Below, one piece after another: positions 44,376 through 52,887 of a stretch of 64,000 nt of DNA. The DNA is taken from contig NZ_NSFT01000014.1 in the NCBI RefSeq assembly GCF_002294725.1, positions 2,501-66,500 of the forward strand, given 5' to 3'. This stretch comes from Mesorhizobium sp. WSM4313. GTDB lineage: Bacteria > Pseudomonadota > Alphaproteobacteria > Rhizobiales > Rhizobiaceae. The first letter of the stretch is position 1; each line of letters starts with the position of its first letter. Below the pieces are notes generated by a model. The model was not told where the DNA came from, ran no database searches, and saw only the letters and a list, made by a program, of their open reading frames with translations. A program made the position numbers and the translations under genes.

Positions 44376-45227
44376 ATGAAAATCGGCATGTGCATGTTCT
44401 TGTGGACCACCAGCGTCTCGAAGAAGCACGAGGCGCTGCTGAAGGACATCAAGGCGACCGGTTTCGACGGCGTCGAGATACCGGTCTTCGCGGGCGCGCC
44501 CGACGACTACAAGAAGTTGGGCGAGATGCTCGACCGCATCGGGCTGGAGCGTACCGCGGTTTCGGCGATGGGCGATCCGGCGATGAACCTGATCTCGCCG
44601 GACGCCGCGACGCGAAAGGCCGGCATCGACTATATGAAATGGGCGATCGACTGCAGCGCAGCCCTCGGCGCTGACACGCTCAGCGGGCCGCTGCATTCGA
44701 CACTCGGCGCCTTTTCCGGCAGCGGGCCGACTACCGCCGAAAAGAAGCGCTCGGTCGCCTCGCAACGCGCGATCGGCGACTATGCCGGCAAGAAGGGCGT
44801 GACCATCGGGCTCGAAGCGCTCAACCGCTTCGAATGCTATCTCGTCAACACCATGGCCGACCTGTGCGAACACATCGACGCGATCGACCGGCCGCACATC
44901 AAGGCGATGTACGACACGTTCCATGCCAATATCGAGGAGGCCGATCCGATCGGCGCCTATACAAAGCATCGCCGGAACGTTGTCCATATCCACATTTCGG
45001 AGAATGATCGTGGCGTGCCGGGGCGCGGCAACATCCCGTGGAAGGAGACGTTCTCCGCCATCCGCAAGAGTGGCTATGACGACTGGCTGACGATCGAATC
45101 GTTCGGGCGCTCACTGAAGGATCTGGCTGCGGCGACCAAGGTGTGGCGGGATTTCGCGGAAAGCCCGGAGGCGGTTTATCGCGAGGGGTACAGGCATATC
45201 AGGGACGGGTGGAAGAAGGCGGCTTAG
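44376..45227 (+). CDS. TIM-barrel sugar-phosphate isomerase/epimerase 3
   Basis: A 283-residue TIM-barrel epimerase starting MKIGMCMFLWTTSVSKKHEALL, with LEALNRFECYLVNT (Glu), KAMYDTFHANIEEADP (Asp, His), HIHISENDRGVPGRGNIPW (His) and IESFG (Glu), the metal-site set of D-tagatose 3-epimerase-like enzymes. GGGGAGGGGG lies 6 nt before 44376; ATG 44370 is an alternative. It probably interconverts keto sugars in the same pathway as the preceding dehydrogenase. Confidence 0.9.
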   Translation: MKIGMCMFLWTTSVSKKHEALLKDIKATGFDGVEIPVFAGAPDDYKKLGEMLDRIGLERTAVSAMGDPAMNLISPDAATRKAGIDYMKWAIDCSAALGADTLSGPLHSTLGAFSGSGPTTAEKKRSVASQRAIGDYAGKKGVTIGLEALNRFECYLVNTMADLCEHIDAIDRPHIKAMYDTFHANIEEADPIGAYTKHRRNVVHIHISENDRGVPGRGNIPWKETFSAIRKSGYDDWLTIESFGRSLKDLAAATKVWRDFAESPEAVYREGYRHIRDGWKKAA

Positions 45228-45269
45228 GGGCCCTGCGCCTGATCCATTTTCTATTTGCCGTGGCAGCGG

Positions 45270-45478
45270 TTGCCAGGTGGTTCCCCCACTCCGTCTCGGC
45301 TTCGCCGAGCCACCTCTCCCCCCTCCGGAGGGAGAGGAAAGGAAGCCTGTTGGCGCCGGGAGAGGAAAAAGCCTCGGCCTTCGACGACAGGCGCGGATCG
45401 GACAGCTTGGCGCCTTTCCTCTACCCCGTCGATCGGGGGAGAGGTGTCGAGCGAAGCTCGACGGAGTGGGGGTCGACC
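45270..45478. repeat. Palindromic element type B, copy 2
   Basis: About 209 bp with the same ends as 25794-25973 (TTGCCAGGTGGTTCCCCC ... GTGGGGGTCGACC), the CCCCTCCGGAGGG hairpin and the CTTGGCGCCTTTCCTCT tag, but an extra about 30 bp in the centre. It lies between the convergent third epimerase and phnE genes and may help to end both transcripts. Confidence 0.88.
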
Positions 45479-45521
45479 TTTGGCGCAGGCGAGACGATGC
45501 TTGCGCTTCTGCGCCACAAGG

Positions 45522-46889
45522 TTACCCCTGCGCAGCCTGCAGCCGGTTGTAATCATGCAGCGTGCGGCTCAGCCTTCGGCGCAGGAAGTTCGAGATGTTG
45601 TCGAAGATAAAGACGACGAGCAGCGTCAGCAGAACCATGTAGAAGACGTTGGCCCAGTTCGAATTGGTGCGCATCGCTTCCCATAGTTTCAGGCCGATGC
45701 CGCCGGCGCCGACGGCACCGATGATGGTGGCGCCTCGGGTGTTCGATTCCCACTGGTAGAGCGTCTGGCTGATGAAGACCGGCACCACTTCCGGCAGCAC
45801 GCCGTAGCGCTGCACGAGCAAGCCGTTGGCGCCGGTTGAAAGCACCCCCTCGCGCGGCTTGTCGTCGATGTTCTCCAGCGCCTCGGAATAGGTTTTGCCC
45901 AATGTGCCGATCTCGGTGAAGAAGATCGCGGCGCTGCCGGCCAGCGGCCCGGGGCCGAAAGCGCGGGTGAAGAACAGCGCCCAGATCAGCATGTCGACCG
46001 AGCGCATGAAATCGAAGAAGCGCTTCAGCACCTGGCTGAGCAACCCGCTCGGCGTGATGTTGCGGGCGGCGAAGAAGGCAAGCGGGAAGGCGACGATGCC
46101 GCCAAGCAGCGTGCCGAGGAAGGCCATGACGATGGTCTGCAGGAGCTTCGTCCAGACATCGCCATGCTGCCACTGCGCGTTGTTCCAGATGTTGTCGGCG
46201 GCCAAAGCGAGGTTCGAGGTGCCTGGCTTGAGCTCTGGCCCGGAGGCGATGAGCGAGATGACCTCGCCGGCCGATTTGCCGAAGAAGGGCGAGCGGGTGT
46301 CGAAGACGAAATTTGCCCAGCCGAGGAAGCGCTTGCGCACCTTGACGCGATCGACGGTGACGCGCACCTCGCCGACAAAGCCCATCTTGGCGACGATCTC
46401 ATCGTCATGGACGGTCACCCAGTCGGGCACCGGACCTGTCACCACCGGCTTGCCGCCGGTGAGCGATACCGGCACCGTCTGGCCGTTGGCGACGATCGTT
46501 GCCCTGATCTTGTCGAAGGTGACGGTCTTGTCCCGGCCGTCGATCAGGACGGTGAAGGTGCCGTCCGGATTCTTGATCACCCAGTCGGGATCAGGATGCT
46601 CGCCGAGCGCCGAGAAGCGCGGATATTTCGGCGTGATCTCGGGCTGGTCGAGCCGGAATTCCGGCTGCAGGTCGTAGCTGATCCATTGCGACAGGAAGAG
46701 CGGCAGGCGTTCCCAGTGCGACTCGCGCAGCACCTGCGGCAGGCTGAAGAACCACAAGGCATAGGCGAGATAGAGCACGGTGCCGGCGATCAGCAGCAGC
46801 GGCCAGAAACGCTTATAGGCCGGCCGCTGGAATATCTGCGGATGGCGGCCTTCGATGGCGCTCAGTTCGGAGGCGGTTATGGCGGCCAT
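45522..46889 (-). CDS. phnE: Phosphonate/phosphate ABC importer, permease 2 (long form)
   Basis: A 455-residue permease. After an N-terminal membrane segment (FWPLLLIAGTVLYLAYALWFF) there is a soluble domain of about 170 residues, then the usual PhnE membrane domain with FPLAFFAARNITPS, FTRAFGPGPLAGSAAIFFTEIGTLGKTYSEALENID and AVGAGGIGLKLWEAM. This long form is known in rhizobial PhoCDET/PhnCDE systems. It is the last gene of the phosphonate operon and starts 1 bp after the other permease gene. Confidence 0.9.
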   Translation of the reverse strand: MAAITASELSAIEGRHPQIFQRPAYKRFWPLLLIAGTVLYLAYALWFFSLPQVLRESHWERLPLFLSQWISYDLQPEFRLDQPEITPKYPRFSALGEHPDPDWVIKNPDGTFTVLIDGRDKTVTFDKIRATIVANGQTVPVSLTGGKPVVTGPVPDWVTVHDDEIVAKMGFVGEVRVTVDRVKVRKRFLGWANFVFDTRSPFFGKSAGEVISLIASGPELKPGTSNLALAADNIWNNAQWQHGDVWTKLLQTIVMAFLGTLLGGIVAFPLAFFAARNITPSGLLSQVLKRFFDFMRSVDMLIWALFFTRAFGPGPLAGSAAIFFTEIGTLGKTYSEALENIDDKPREGVLSTGANGLLVQRYGVLPEVVPVFISQTLYQWESNTRGATIIGAVGAGGIGLKLWEAMRTNSNWANVFYMVLLTLLVVFIFDNISNFLRRRLSRTLHDYNRLQAAQG

Positions 46890-46890
46890 T

Positions 46891-47844
46891 TCAAGCGCTC
46901 ATCAGGAAGGCCTGCTCGCCGACGAGCTTGCGGCGCAGCCAGGCGGAGAACTGGTCGACCAGGAAGATGGTGACGAAGAGCAGGAGCACCAGCGCCAGCG
47001 TCTTGGCGCCGAAGCCGCGTGAAATGGAAAGCTTCAGCTCCTCGCCGATGCCGCCGCCGCCGACAGCGCCCATGATGGTCGAGATGCGCACGTTGATCTC
47101 GATCCTGAGCAGCGTATAGGACATGAAATTGGGCAACACCTGCGGCAGGTCGGCGAAGCGCACGCGTTCGAACCAGTTGGCGCCGACAGCACGCAGGCCC
47201 TCTTCCGCGCGCATGTCGATGTTCTCGTTGATCTCGTAGAACAGCTTGCCCAGCGCGCCGATCGAATGCAGGCCGATGGCGATGATGGCGGCGACCGGGC
47301 CGATCGAGACGATGGCTGCGAACAGGCCGGCAATGACGATTTCGGGGAAGGCGCGCAGCAATTCCATGAAGCGCTTGACGATGAGCCGCAGGACCGGGCT
47401 CGGCGTCAGGTTGCGCGCGGCGATGAAGGAGAAGGGAACGGCGAAGACGAAGCCGATGAAGGTCGAGACCAGCGCCACGTTCACCGTGGTCAGCATCAGC
47501 TCGAAATATTCGGGGATGTAGAAGCCGCCCCAGATGTAGACGCGGCCAAGCGGGAAATTGAATTCCTGCGTGCCCTTGTCGTTGGGCGAGGCGATGTCGA
47601 ACAGGGCGCGCCAGACATCGTTCCAGTCTTTCGGGACCAGCCAGCTCAGGAAATCGAGGATGTGGGGCAGCCGGTCGAAGAAATGCCCGGCATTGGCTTC
47701 GTCGGCGAACCACATGGTCGCGCACATGGCGACAAGCAGCAGGCCGACGCCGAGCCCGGTGTAGAAGCGGCGCAGCGAGGTCTGGCGCCGCCAGGCGTCG
47801 GCCTGCTGGCGGGTGGCGTCGGAATGGAGTGTCGCTGATGTCAT
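46891..47844 (-). CDS. phnE: Phosphonate/phosphate ABC importer, permease 1
   Basis: A 317-residue permease with a first membrane segment (FYTGLGVGLLLVAMCATMWF) and the PhnE core AVPFSFIAARNLTPSP, ELLRAFPEIVIAGLFAAIVSIGPVAAIIAIGLHSIGALGKLFYEINENID and MGAVGGGGIGEELKLSI. A TTG at 47859 is an alternative start but falls at the foot of the terminator-like hairpin. No strong ribosome-binding site is seen for 47844. It forms a heterodimeric channel with permease 2. Confidence 0.9.
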   Translation of the reverse strand: MTSATLHSDATRQQADAWRRQTSLRRFYTGLGVGLLLVAMCATMWFADEANAGHFFDRLPHILDFLSWLVPKDWNDVWRALFDIASPNDKGTQEFNFPLGRVYIWGGFYIPEYFELMLTTVNVALVSTFIGFVFAVPFSFIAARNLTPSPVLRLIVKRFMELLRAFPEIVIAGLFAAIVSIGPVAAIIAIGLHSIGALGKLFYEINENIDMRAEEGLRAVGANWFERVRFADLPQVLPNFMSYTLLRIEINVRISTIMGAVGGGGIGEELKLSISRGFGAKTLALVLLLFVTIFLVDQFSAWLRRKLVGEQAFLMSA

Positions 47845-47857
47845 GATCGGGACATGC

Positions 47858-47890
47858 AAAAAGGGCGGCGTTTCGAACGCCGCCCTTTTT
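47858..47890. terminator. Terminator-like hairpin between phnD and phnE
   Basis: AAAAAGGGCGGCGTT at 47858-47872 pairs perfectly over 15 bp with AACGCCGCCCTTTTT at 47876-47890, loop TCG. On either strand it has the shape of an intrinsic terminator. Placed within the operon after the binding-protein gene, it should reduce permease expression relative to PhnD. Confidence 0.85.
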
Positions 47891-47900
47891 CCTGATGCCT

Positions 47901-48809
47901 TTAACCGCCGATGGCAGCTTTGCGGGCTTCGACGATGACGCTGTAGAAGTCAGGCTTCACCGGGACGTAGCCGGTGAAATCGCCACCCTCGACGCCTTCG
48001 AAGCAAGCCTTGTCCTTGGCCGGCAGCGCGGTGAAGAAAGCGGTGAGCTTGGCGGTCATCTCGTCGCCGAGCGCGGTGCGGACAACCAGCGGGCCGTTCG
48101 GGATCAGGCCCGAGCGCCATACTTCGACGAAGTCGTTCGGGTCGACGGCACCCTTGGCGACTTCCTTGTGGAAGGTGCCTGAGGTGTAGCCGTTCTTGAA
48201 GTCGCCGATGCCGGAGGAATCGTCCACCGCCACGTCGACCTTGCCGTCGCGCACAGCCAGCACGTTGTTCTCATGGCCGCCGTTGAACTGTGTGGAGGCG
48301 AAGTAGGTTTCGTTGGAAGCGCCGGTGTCCTTCGGAATCTGGGTCAGCGGGATCAGATAGCCGGAGGTCGAATCCGGATCGGCATAGCCGAGTTTCTTGC
48401 CCTTGGCCGACTTGATGTCGGTGATGCCGGAAGACTTCAGCGCCAGGCCGATCGAATAATAGCCGGTCGAGCCGTCGGTCTGCTTGGTGGTGAGGATCGG
48501 CGTGACCGCCTTCGGGTCCTTGAGATAGACGCTTGCGTAACCGGACGCGCCGAGCTCGGCGAAGTCGAGCGTGCCGCCGAGCAGGCCCTGGATAACGCCG
48601 TCATAGTCGGCGGCCGGGAACAGCGACACCTTTTCGAAGCCGAATTCCGACTTCAGGTGATCGGCGAGGCACTGGTAGTTGCGCAGGCGGTCGGTCTCGT
48701 TCTCACCGCCGAGGATGCCGACGCGGAATTCCTTGATATCAGCGGCATGCGCGGCGCTGGCCGCCATGGCGAGCAGCGAAACCGCCCCAAAAACCATCTT
48801 CCTGAACAT
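47901..48809 (-). CDS. phnD: Phosphonate/phosphate ABC importer, binding protein
   Basis: A 302-residue periplasmic binding protein with a Sec signal (MFRKMVFGAVSLLAMAASAAHA-AD). The mature part has VGILGGENETDRLRNYQCLADHL, AELGASGYASVYL, ADPDSTSGYLIPL, STQFNGGHENNVLAVRDGKVDVAVDDSSGI and VWRSGLIPNGPLVVR, the PhnD/PhoD ligand segments. AGGAGAGAG precedes the start. It lies downstream of phnC and upstream of two permeases, separated from them by a strong hairpin. Confidence 0.93.
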   Translation of the reverse strand: MFRKMVFGAVSLLAMAASAAHAADIKEFRVGILGGENETDRLRNYQCLADHLKSEFGFEKVSLFPAADYDGVIQGLLGGTLDFAELGASGYASVYLKDPKAVTPILTTKQTDGSTGYYSIGLALKSSGITDIKSAKGKKLGYADPDSTSGYLIPLTQIPKDTGASNETYFASTQFNGGHENNVLAVRDGKVDVAVDDSSGIGDFKNGYTSGTFHKEVAKGAVDPNDFVEVWRSGLIPNGPLVVRTALGDEMTAKLTAFFTALPAKDKACFEGVEGGDFTGYVPVKPDFYSVIVEARKAAIGG

Positions 48810-48950
48810 TTTGTCTCTCTCCTGTTGCTCCGGCTGCGCGCCGGCGGCGTTCTGATTTTTCAAGTCTTGCCTTTGACGCTGGCGGGCGATCCGGGTTGCT
48901 CTGCTGAAATCCACGATTTGCCCGCACCGGCTGGGGCCGGAACGGTGGAT

Positions 48951-49808
48951 TCAGTAGCCAGGAAAGGCTGGTTCGAGCGGTCCGGCGGATGCGATGATCT
49001 TCGGCTTGATGGTCACGGCGGTCGACGTGATGGCTTCCGAGATCTCGGCGCCGCTGGCATCGGCGCCATAGACCGTGCGCACGGCGTCGCGGTCGAGGTC
49101 TTCCGGAGCGCCGTCGAAGACGACCTTGCCGGCGGCCATGCCGATGATACGGGTGCAATAGGCGCGCGCCGTGTCCAGCGTGTGCAGGTTGGTGACGACG
49201 GTGATGCCTTCGCGCAGATTGATGTCGCGCAGCGAATCCATCACCACCTTGGCGTTGAGCGGGTCGAGCGAGGCGATCGGCTCATCTGCCAGAATCACCT
49301 TCGGCTGCTGCATCATGGCGCGGGCGATCGCCACACGCTGCTGCTGGCCGCCCGACAGCGTGCCGGCCGGCTGCAGCGCGGTGCGGGCGATGTCGAGGCG
49401 CTCGAGCGCGGCCACGGCCTCGGCGCATTCGGTGCGTGTGAACATGCCGAGCAGATTGGAAACCGTCGAGCGATGATTGAGGCGCCCGAGCAGCACGTTG
49501 GTCAGCACGTCGAGGCGCGGCACGAGGTTGAACTGCTGAAAGATCATGGCGCAGTCGCGCTGCCAGCGCCGCAGCGGCGATCCCTGCAGGCTGGAAACCT
49601 CCGCGCCCTCAAAAAAAATCGATCCTTGGCTCGGATCGATAAGACGGTTGATCATGCGCAAAAGCGTCGACTTACCGGCGCCGGAACGGCCGATGATGCC
49701 GACCATCTGGCCGCGCGGGATCGAGATGTTGATATCGCTGACGGCGGTGTTCTTGCCAAATCGTCGGGTTACGCCGCGGATCTCAAGCGTGGCCGATGAT
49801 GCTGACAT
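48951..49808 (-). CDS. phnC: Phosphonate/phosphate ABC importer, ATPase
   Basis: A 285-residue ATPase of the PhnC type: Walker A GRSGAGKSTLLRMINRL, Q-loop IFQQFNLVPRLDVLTNVLLGRL, signature LSGGQQQRVAIARAMMQQP, Walker B VILADEPIASLDPLNAKVV, and TVVTNLHTLDTARAYC with the switch histidine. The LVPRLDVLTNVL segment is characteristic of PhnC. It begins the phnCDE1E2 part, 116 bp after the 2H phosphoesterase gene, and may have its own promoter. Confidence 0.94.
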   Translation of the reverse strand: MSASSATLEIRGVTRRFGKNTAVSDINISIPRGQMVGIIGRSGAGKSTLLRMINRLIDPSQGSIFFEGAEVSSLQGSPLRRWQRDCAMIFQQFNLVPRLDVLTNVLLGRLNHRSTVSNLLGMFTRTECAEAVAALERLDIARTALQPAGTLSGGQQQRVAIARAMMQQPKVILADEPIASLDPLNAKVVMDSLRDINLREGITVVTNLHTLDTARAYCTRIIGMAAGKVVFDGAPEDLDRDAVRTVYGADASGAEISEAITSTAVTIKPKIIASAGPLEPAFPGY

Positions 49809-49924
49809 ACCAAAACTCCAGTCCGTCGCGCTTTTGCAGGTCTGTTAACCTTCGCTAGCGCAGGCCGATGAAGCTGGGGTGTCGGATTGATGTCAGTTTT
49901 GTTACGTCCCACAGGCTTGGAGAT

Positions 49925-50635
49925 TCAACCAAGCACCAGCAATTCCTCGAAATGCTTCATGTCCTTGAAGCTGCAGAAGGCCGGTGGCTTGAGCTCGATC
50001 ACAGGAGCCTCGCCTTCGAGGAACGACAGGCAGTCATCGAACAGATCCTGCCAGGCTGCGGCTCGCTCGTCGGCTAGACGGCGGATCTGATAGGCGAAGG
50101 TGATGTGGAAGACATAAGCGTCGTGGTCCGGATGGCGGTAGCCGAACGGCACCGACAGCGCGTCGCGCCACAGGCGCAGGATGCGCTCGTCCTCAGTGGA
50201 AGCACCGGCAAGCGTAAGGCCGTTTGGCGTAACGCCGATGGTCTTGATACGAAACGGAGGGCAGGCCTCAAAGCCCTCCAGGCGCTGCAGATAGAGGCGG
50301 GTCATGTCGTCGATGCTGGTGTCGAGCGGCACGTCGGAGGGCCAGTAGGGGAGCCGGCGCCGATATTCGATGACGCCCTGGAACAGGGTCATGTGCAGGC
50401 TGGAGATCGGCGTGAAGGCGAGGCGATCCGCGTCGGGCATGGCGAGCATGCGCTCGCGCACCTCGATGATCGCAACTTGCGAAGGCGAGCCGCCGACGAG
50501 GTGACTGACGACCGTGTTGCCGGGTTCGGGGAGGAAGTTGCCCGATGTGTCATAACGGGTGCCGAGATGCACCGGCGCCGTCGGGTTGGTGCCTTCGAAA
50601 AATCCGGCGAGCGAGGGTCTGACTGTGGCGAGCAT
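49925..50635 (-). CDS. 2H-phosphoesterase-like protein (DUF1868 type)
   Basis: A 236-residue protein with two HxT motifs, SLHMTLF and VFHITFAY, spaced as in the 2H phosphoesterase fold, which hydrolyses cyclic phosphates. The overall sequence resembles DUF1868 proteins. In the C-P lyase pathway a cyclic ribose phosphate must be opened (by PhnP in E. coli); rhizobial clusters often carry a 2H enzyme instead. Its place between the acyltransferase and phnC fits such a role, which is inferred. GGAG lies 6 nt before the ATG at 50635. Confidence 0.72.
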   Translation of the reverse strand: MLATVRPSLAGFFEGTNPTAPVHLGTRYDTSGNFLPEPGNTVVSHLVGGSPSQVAIIEVRERMLAMPDADRLAFTPISSLHMTLFQGVIEYRRRLPYWPSDVPLDTSIDDMTRLYLQRLEGFEACPPFRIKTIGVTPNGLTLAGASTEDERILRLWRDALSVPFGYRHPDHDAYVFHITFAYQIRRLADERAAAWQDLFDDCLSFLEGEAPVIELKPPAFCSFKDMKHFEELLVLG

Positions 50636-50686
50636 CGCGATCTCCTTGGGGAGATGGCGTCCTGTCCGAGTCATGTGTCAACGGTG

Positions 50687-50783
50687 TGAATGGTGAATGG
50701 TGAATGGTGAATGGTGAATGGTGAATGGTGAATGGTGAGAAAGAAGGGCTTCGTTGCATTCACTATTGACCATTCACCATTCA
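50687..50783. repeat. Seven tandem 7-bp repeats with an inverted partner
   Basis: TGAATGG is repeated exactly seven times at 50687-50735. At 50770-50783 the complement CCATTCACCATTCA follows, so the transcript can fold into a hairpin in several registers. The copy number is likely variable by slippage. It lies between the acyltransferase and 2H phosphoesterase genes of the phosphonate operon. Confidence 0.92.
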
Positions 50784-50789
50784 CCGCGC

Positions 50790-51404
50790 CTAGCCGCCAT
50801 GCTTCTCCAGGAACGCCTCCGCCGACAGCTCGCGGAAATCGTCGAGCGCAGCGCGCAGCCTTGCATGATCCCAATCCCACCAGGCTAAAGCCTGGTAGCG
50901 CTCGGCGGTGCGGCGGTCGAAGCGCTCGCGGATCGGCTTCGCCGGCACGCCGCCGACGATTGTGTAGGGCGCGACATCCTTCGACACCACGGCGCCCGCG
51001 CCGACCGCCGCGCCATCGCCGACTGTGACGCCGGGCAGGATGGTCGAGCCATGGCCGAGCCAGGTGTCGTGGCCGATCGTGACGCGCCTGGCGCGGCGCT
51101 CGGCGAAGAACTCGCTTTCATGTTCGGCGTCGTCCCAATAATCGGAGGCGCGGTAGGTGAAGTGGTGCAGCGTCGGCCGCCATGTCGGGTGATTGGTGGC
51201 ATTGATGCGCACGCTTGCCGCGATGTTGGAGAACTTGCCGATGGTCGCGCACCACACGGCGCAGTCCTGCATCATGTAGGAATAGTCGCCGAGCTCGCAT
51301 TCGGCGATGCGGCTGCGCTCGGCGATCTCGGTCCAGCGGCCGAGCGTCGAGTTCTCGACCTGCGCCGTCGGATGGATCAGCGGCGCCTCCGAAAGCTTCT
51401 TCAT
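50790..51404 (-). CDS. Phosphonate-cluster acyltransferase (DapD/Xat left-handed beta-helix)
   Basis: A 204-residue hexapeptide-repeat transferase. It has IHPTAQVENSTLGRWTEIAERSRIAECELGDYSYM, ATIGKFSNIAASVRINATNHP and VTIGHDTWLGHGSTILPGVTVGDGAAVGAGAVVSKDVAPYTIVGGVPAKPI. This is the DapD-family transferase often found with phnL in phosphonate clusters; its substrate is unknown, possibly an aminoalkylphosphonate (as for PhnO). It overlaps phnL by 4 bp. Confidence 0.85.
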   Translation of the reverse strand: MKKLSEAPLIHPTAQVENSTLGRWTEIAERSRIAECELGDYSYMMQDCAVWCATIGKFSNIAASVRINATNHPTWRPTLHHFTYRASDYWDDAEHESEFFAERRARRVTIGHDTWLGHGSTILPGVTVGDGAAVGAGAVVSKDVAPYTIVGGVPAKPIRERFDRRTAERYQALAWWDWDHARLRAALDDFRELSAEAFLEKHGG

Positions 51405-52111
51405 GCGGCGATCTTTCCGGCGGCGAAGGCGGTGACGTCGATGACGCGGTCGGCGACAGCCTCGCGCACATCGAGGTCGTGGAAAATGCCGAGCAGGGCG
51501 ACCCCCGCCGCCTTCTTGGCGGCGATGAGCTCGACCACGACATCGCGGTTCTTCGCGTCGAGCGAGGCGGTCGGCTCGTCGAGCAGCAGGATCGGATGCT
51601 CGGTGATGAAGCCGCGCGCGATGTTGACGCGCTGCTGCTCGCCGCCGGAGAAGGTCGCGGGCGGCAAGGCCCAGAGCTTTTCCGGCAGGTTGAGCTGCGC
51701 CAACAGGGCACGCGCTCTCGTCCGCGCGCTTTCCCTGTCCTCGCCGCGCTCGACCAGCGGCTCGGCGACGACGTCGAGCGCGGAGACACGCGGCACGGTG
51801 CGCAGGAACTGGCTGACATAGCCGATGGTATGGCGGCGCACGGAAAGCACGGTGCGCGGGCTGGCCGAGGCGAGGTCGATCAGCCCGCCGCCATGCTGGA
51901 CGATGATCTGACCTTCATCGACGGCGTAGTTGCCGTAAAGCATCTTTAGGATCGAGCTTTTTCCGGCGCCGGACGGGCCGCCGAGCACGGCGCATTCGCC
52001 GGCGCGGATCGAGAAGGAGACACCCGTCACCACCGGCAGCGTGACGCCGTCGCGCAGATGCATGGTGAAGCTTTTGGCGACATCGGAGACAACGAGAGGA
52101 GTGGCCATCAT
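51401..52111 (-). CDS. phnL: C-P lyase accessory ATPase PhnL
   Basis: A 236-residue ABC-type ATPase without membrane partner. Walker A is GPSGAGKSS, followed by VSQFLRTVPRVSALDVVAEPL, signature FSGGEQQRVNIARGF, Walker B LLLDEPTASLDAKN and IFHDLDVREAVAD. The RTVPRVSALDVVAEPL segment is typical of PhnL. PhnL joins the PhnGHIJ core with PhnK in C-P bond cleavage. Its start overlaps the phnK stop (TGATG). Upstream frame extensions to 53212 are shadows. Confidence 0.93.
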   Translation of the reverse strand: MMATPLVVSDVAKSFTMHLRDGVTLPVVTGVSFSIRAGECAVLGGPSGAGKSSILKMLYGNYAVDEGQIIVQHGGGLIDLASASPRTVLSVRRHTIGYVSQFLRTVPRVSALDVVAEPLVERGEDRESARTRARALLAQLNLPEKLWALPPATFSGGEQQRVNIARGFITEHPILLLDEPTASLDAKNRDVVVELIAAKKAAGVALLGIFHDLDVREAVADRVIDVTAFAAGKIAA

Positions 52112-52887
52112 CACACCTGCAGGATGGAAGAAACGAGAAGCTGGGTATAAGGCGCGCGCGGATCGTCGAGCACGCGGTCGGTGAGGCCGCTTTCGACGAC
52201 GCGGCCGTCCTTCATCACCATCATGCGCTGCGACAGAAGCCGCGCCACGGCGAGGTCGTGGGTGACGACGATCGCGGCCAGGCCGAGGTCGGTGACCAGC
52301 CCGCGCAACAGGTCGAGCAGGCGCGCCTGCACCGAGACGTCGAGGCCGCCGGTCGGCTCGTCCATGAACACCAGCCGCGGCCCGGTCACCAGGTTGCGGG
52401 CGATCTGCAGGCGCTGGCGCATGCCGCCGGAAAAGGCGCGCGGCTCGTCGTCGATGCGGTCCTCGTCGATCTCGACGCGGGACAGCCAGTCGACGGCGGT
52501 GGCGCGGATTTTGCCGTAGTGACGGTCGCCGACCGCCATCAACCGCTCGCCGACATTGGCGCCGGCCGACACCGTCATGCGCAGCCCGTCCGCCGGGTTC
52601 TGGTGGACGAAGCCCCAGTCGGTGCGCATCAGGAAGCGGCGCTCGGCCTCGCTCATGCGGTAGAGCTCGCGCCATTGGCCATCGCGCATGCGGTAGCTGG
52701 CCGTGCCGGAAGAGGGCAGCAGGCGGGTCGACAGGCAGTTGAGCAGCGTCGTCTTGCCGGAGCCGGACTCGCCAACCACCGCCAGCACCTCGCCTGGCCA
52801 CAGATCGAAGGTGACGTTCTCGCAGCCGATGCGCGAGCCGTAGAATTTGGACAGCGCCGAGACGCGGAGCAGCGGTTCGTCGGTCAT
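52111..52887 (-). CDS. phnK: C-P lyase ATPase PhnK
   Basis: A 258-residue ABC-type ATPase: Walker A GESGSGKTTLLNCL, a Q-loop in WGFVHQNPADGLRMTVSAGANVGERLMAVGDRHYG, signature FSGGMRQRLQIARNLV, Walker B LVFMDEPTGGLDVSVQ and VVTHDLAVARLL. The QNPADGLRM segment is typical of PhnK, which binds the PhnGHIJ complex and drives its turnover. The start overlaps the phnJ stop by 4 bp. Confidence 0.94.
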   Translation of the reverse strand: MTDEPLLRVSALSKFYGSRIGCENVTFDLWPGEVLAVVGESGSGKTTLLNCLSTRLLPSSGTASYRMRDGQWRELYRMSEAERRFLMRTDWGFVHQNPADGLRMTVSAGANVGERLMAVGDRHYGKIRATAVDWLSRVEIDEDRIDDEPRAFSGGMRQRLQIARNLVTGPRLVFMDEPTGGLDVSVQARLLDLLRGLVTDLGLAAIVVTHDLAVARLLSQRMMVMKDGRVVESGLTDRVLDDPRAPYTQLLVSSILQV

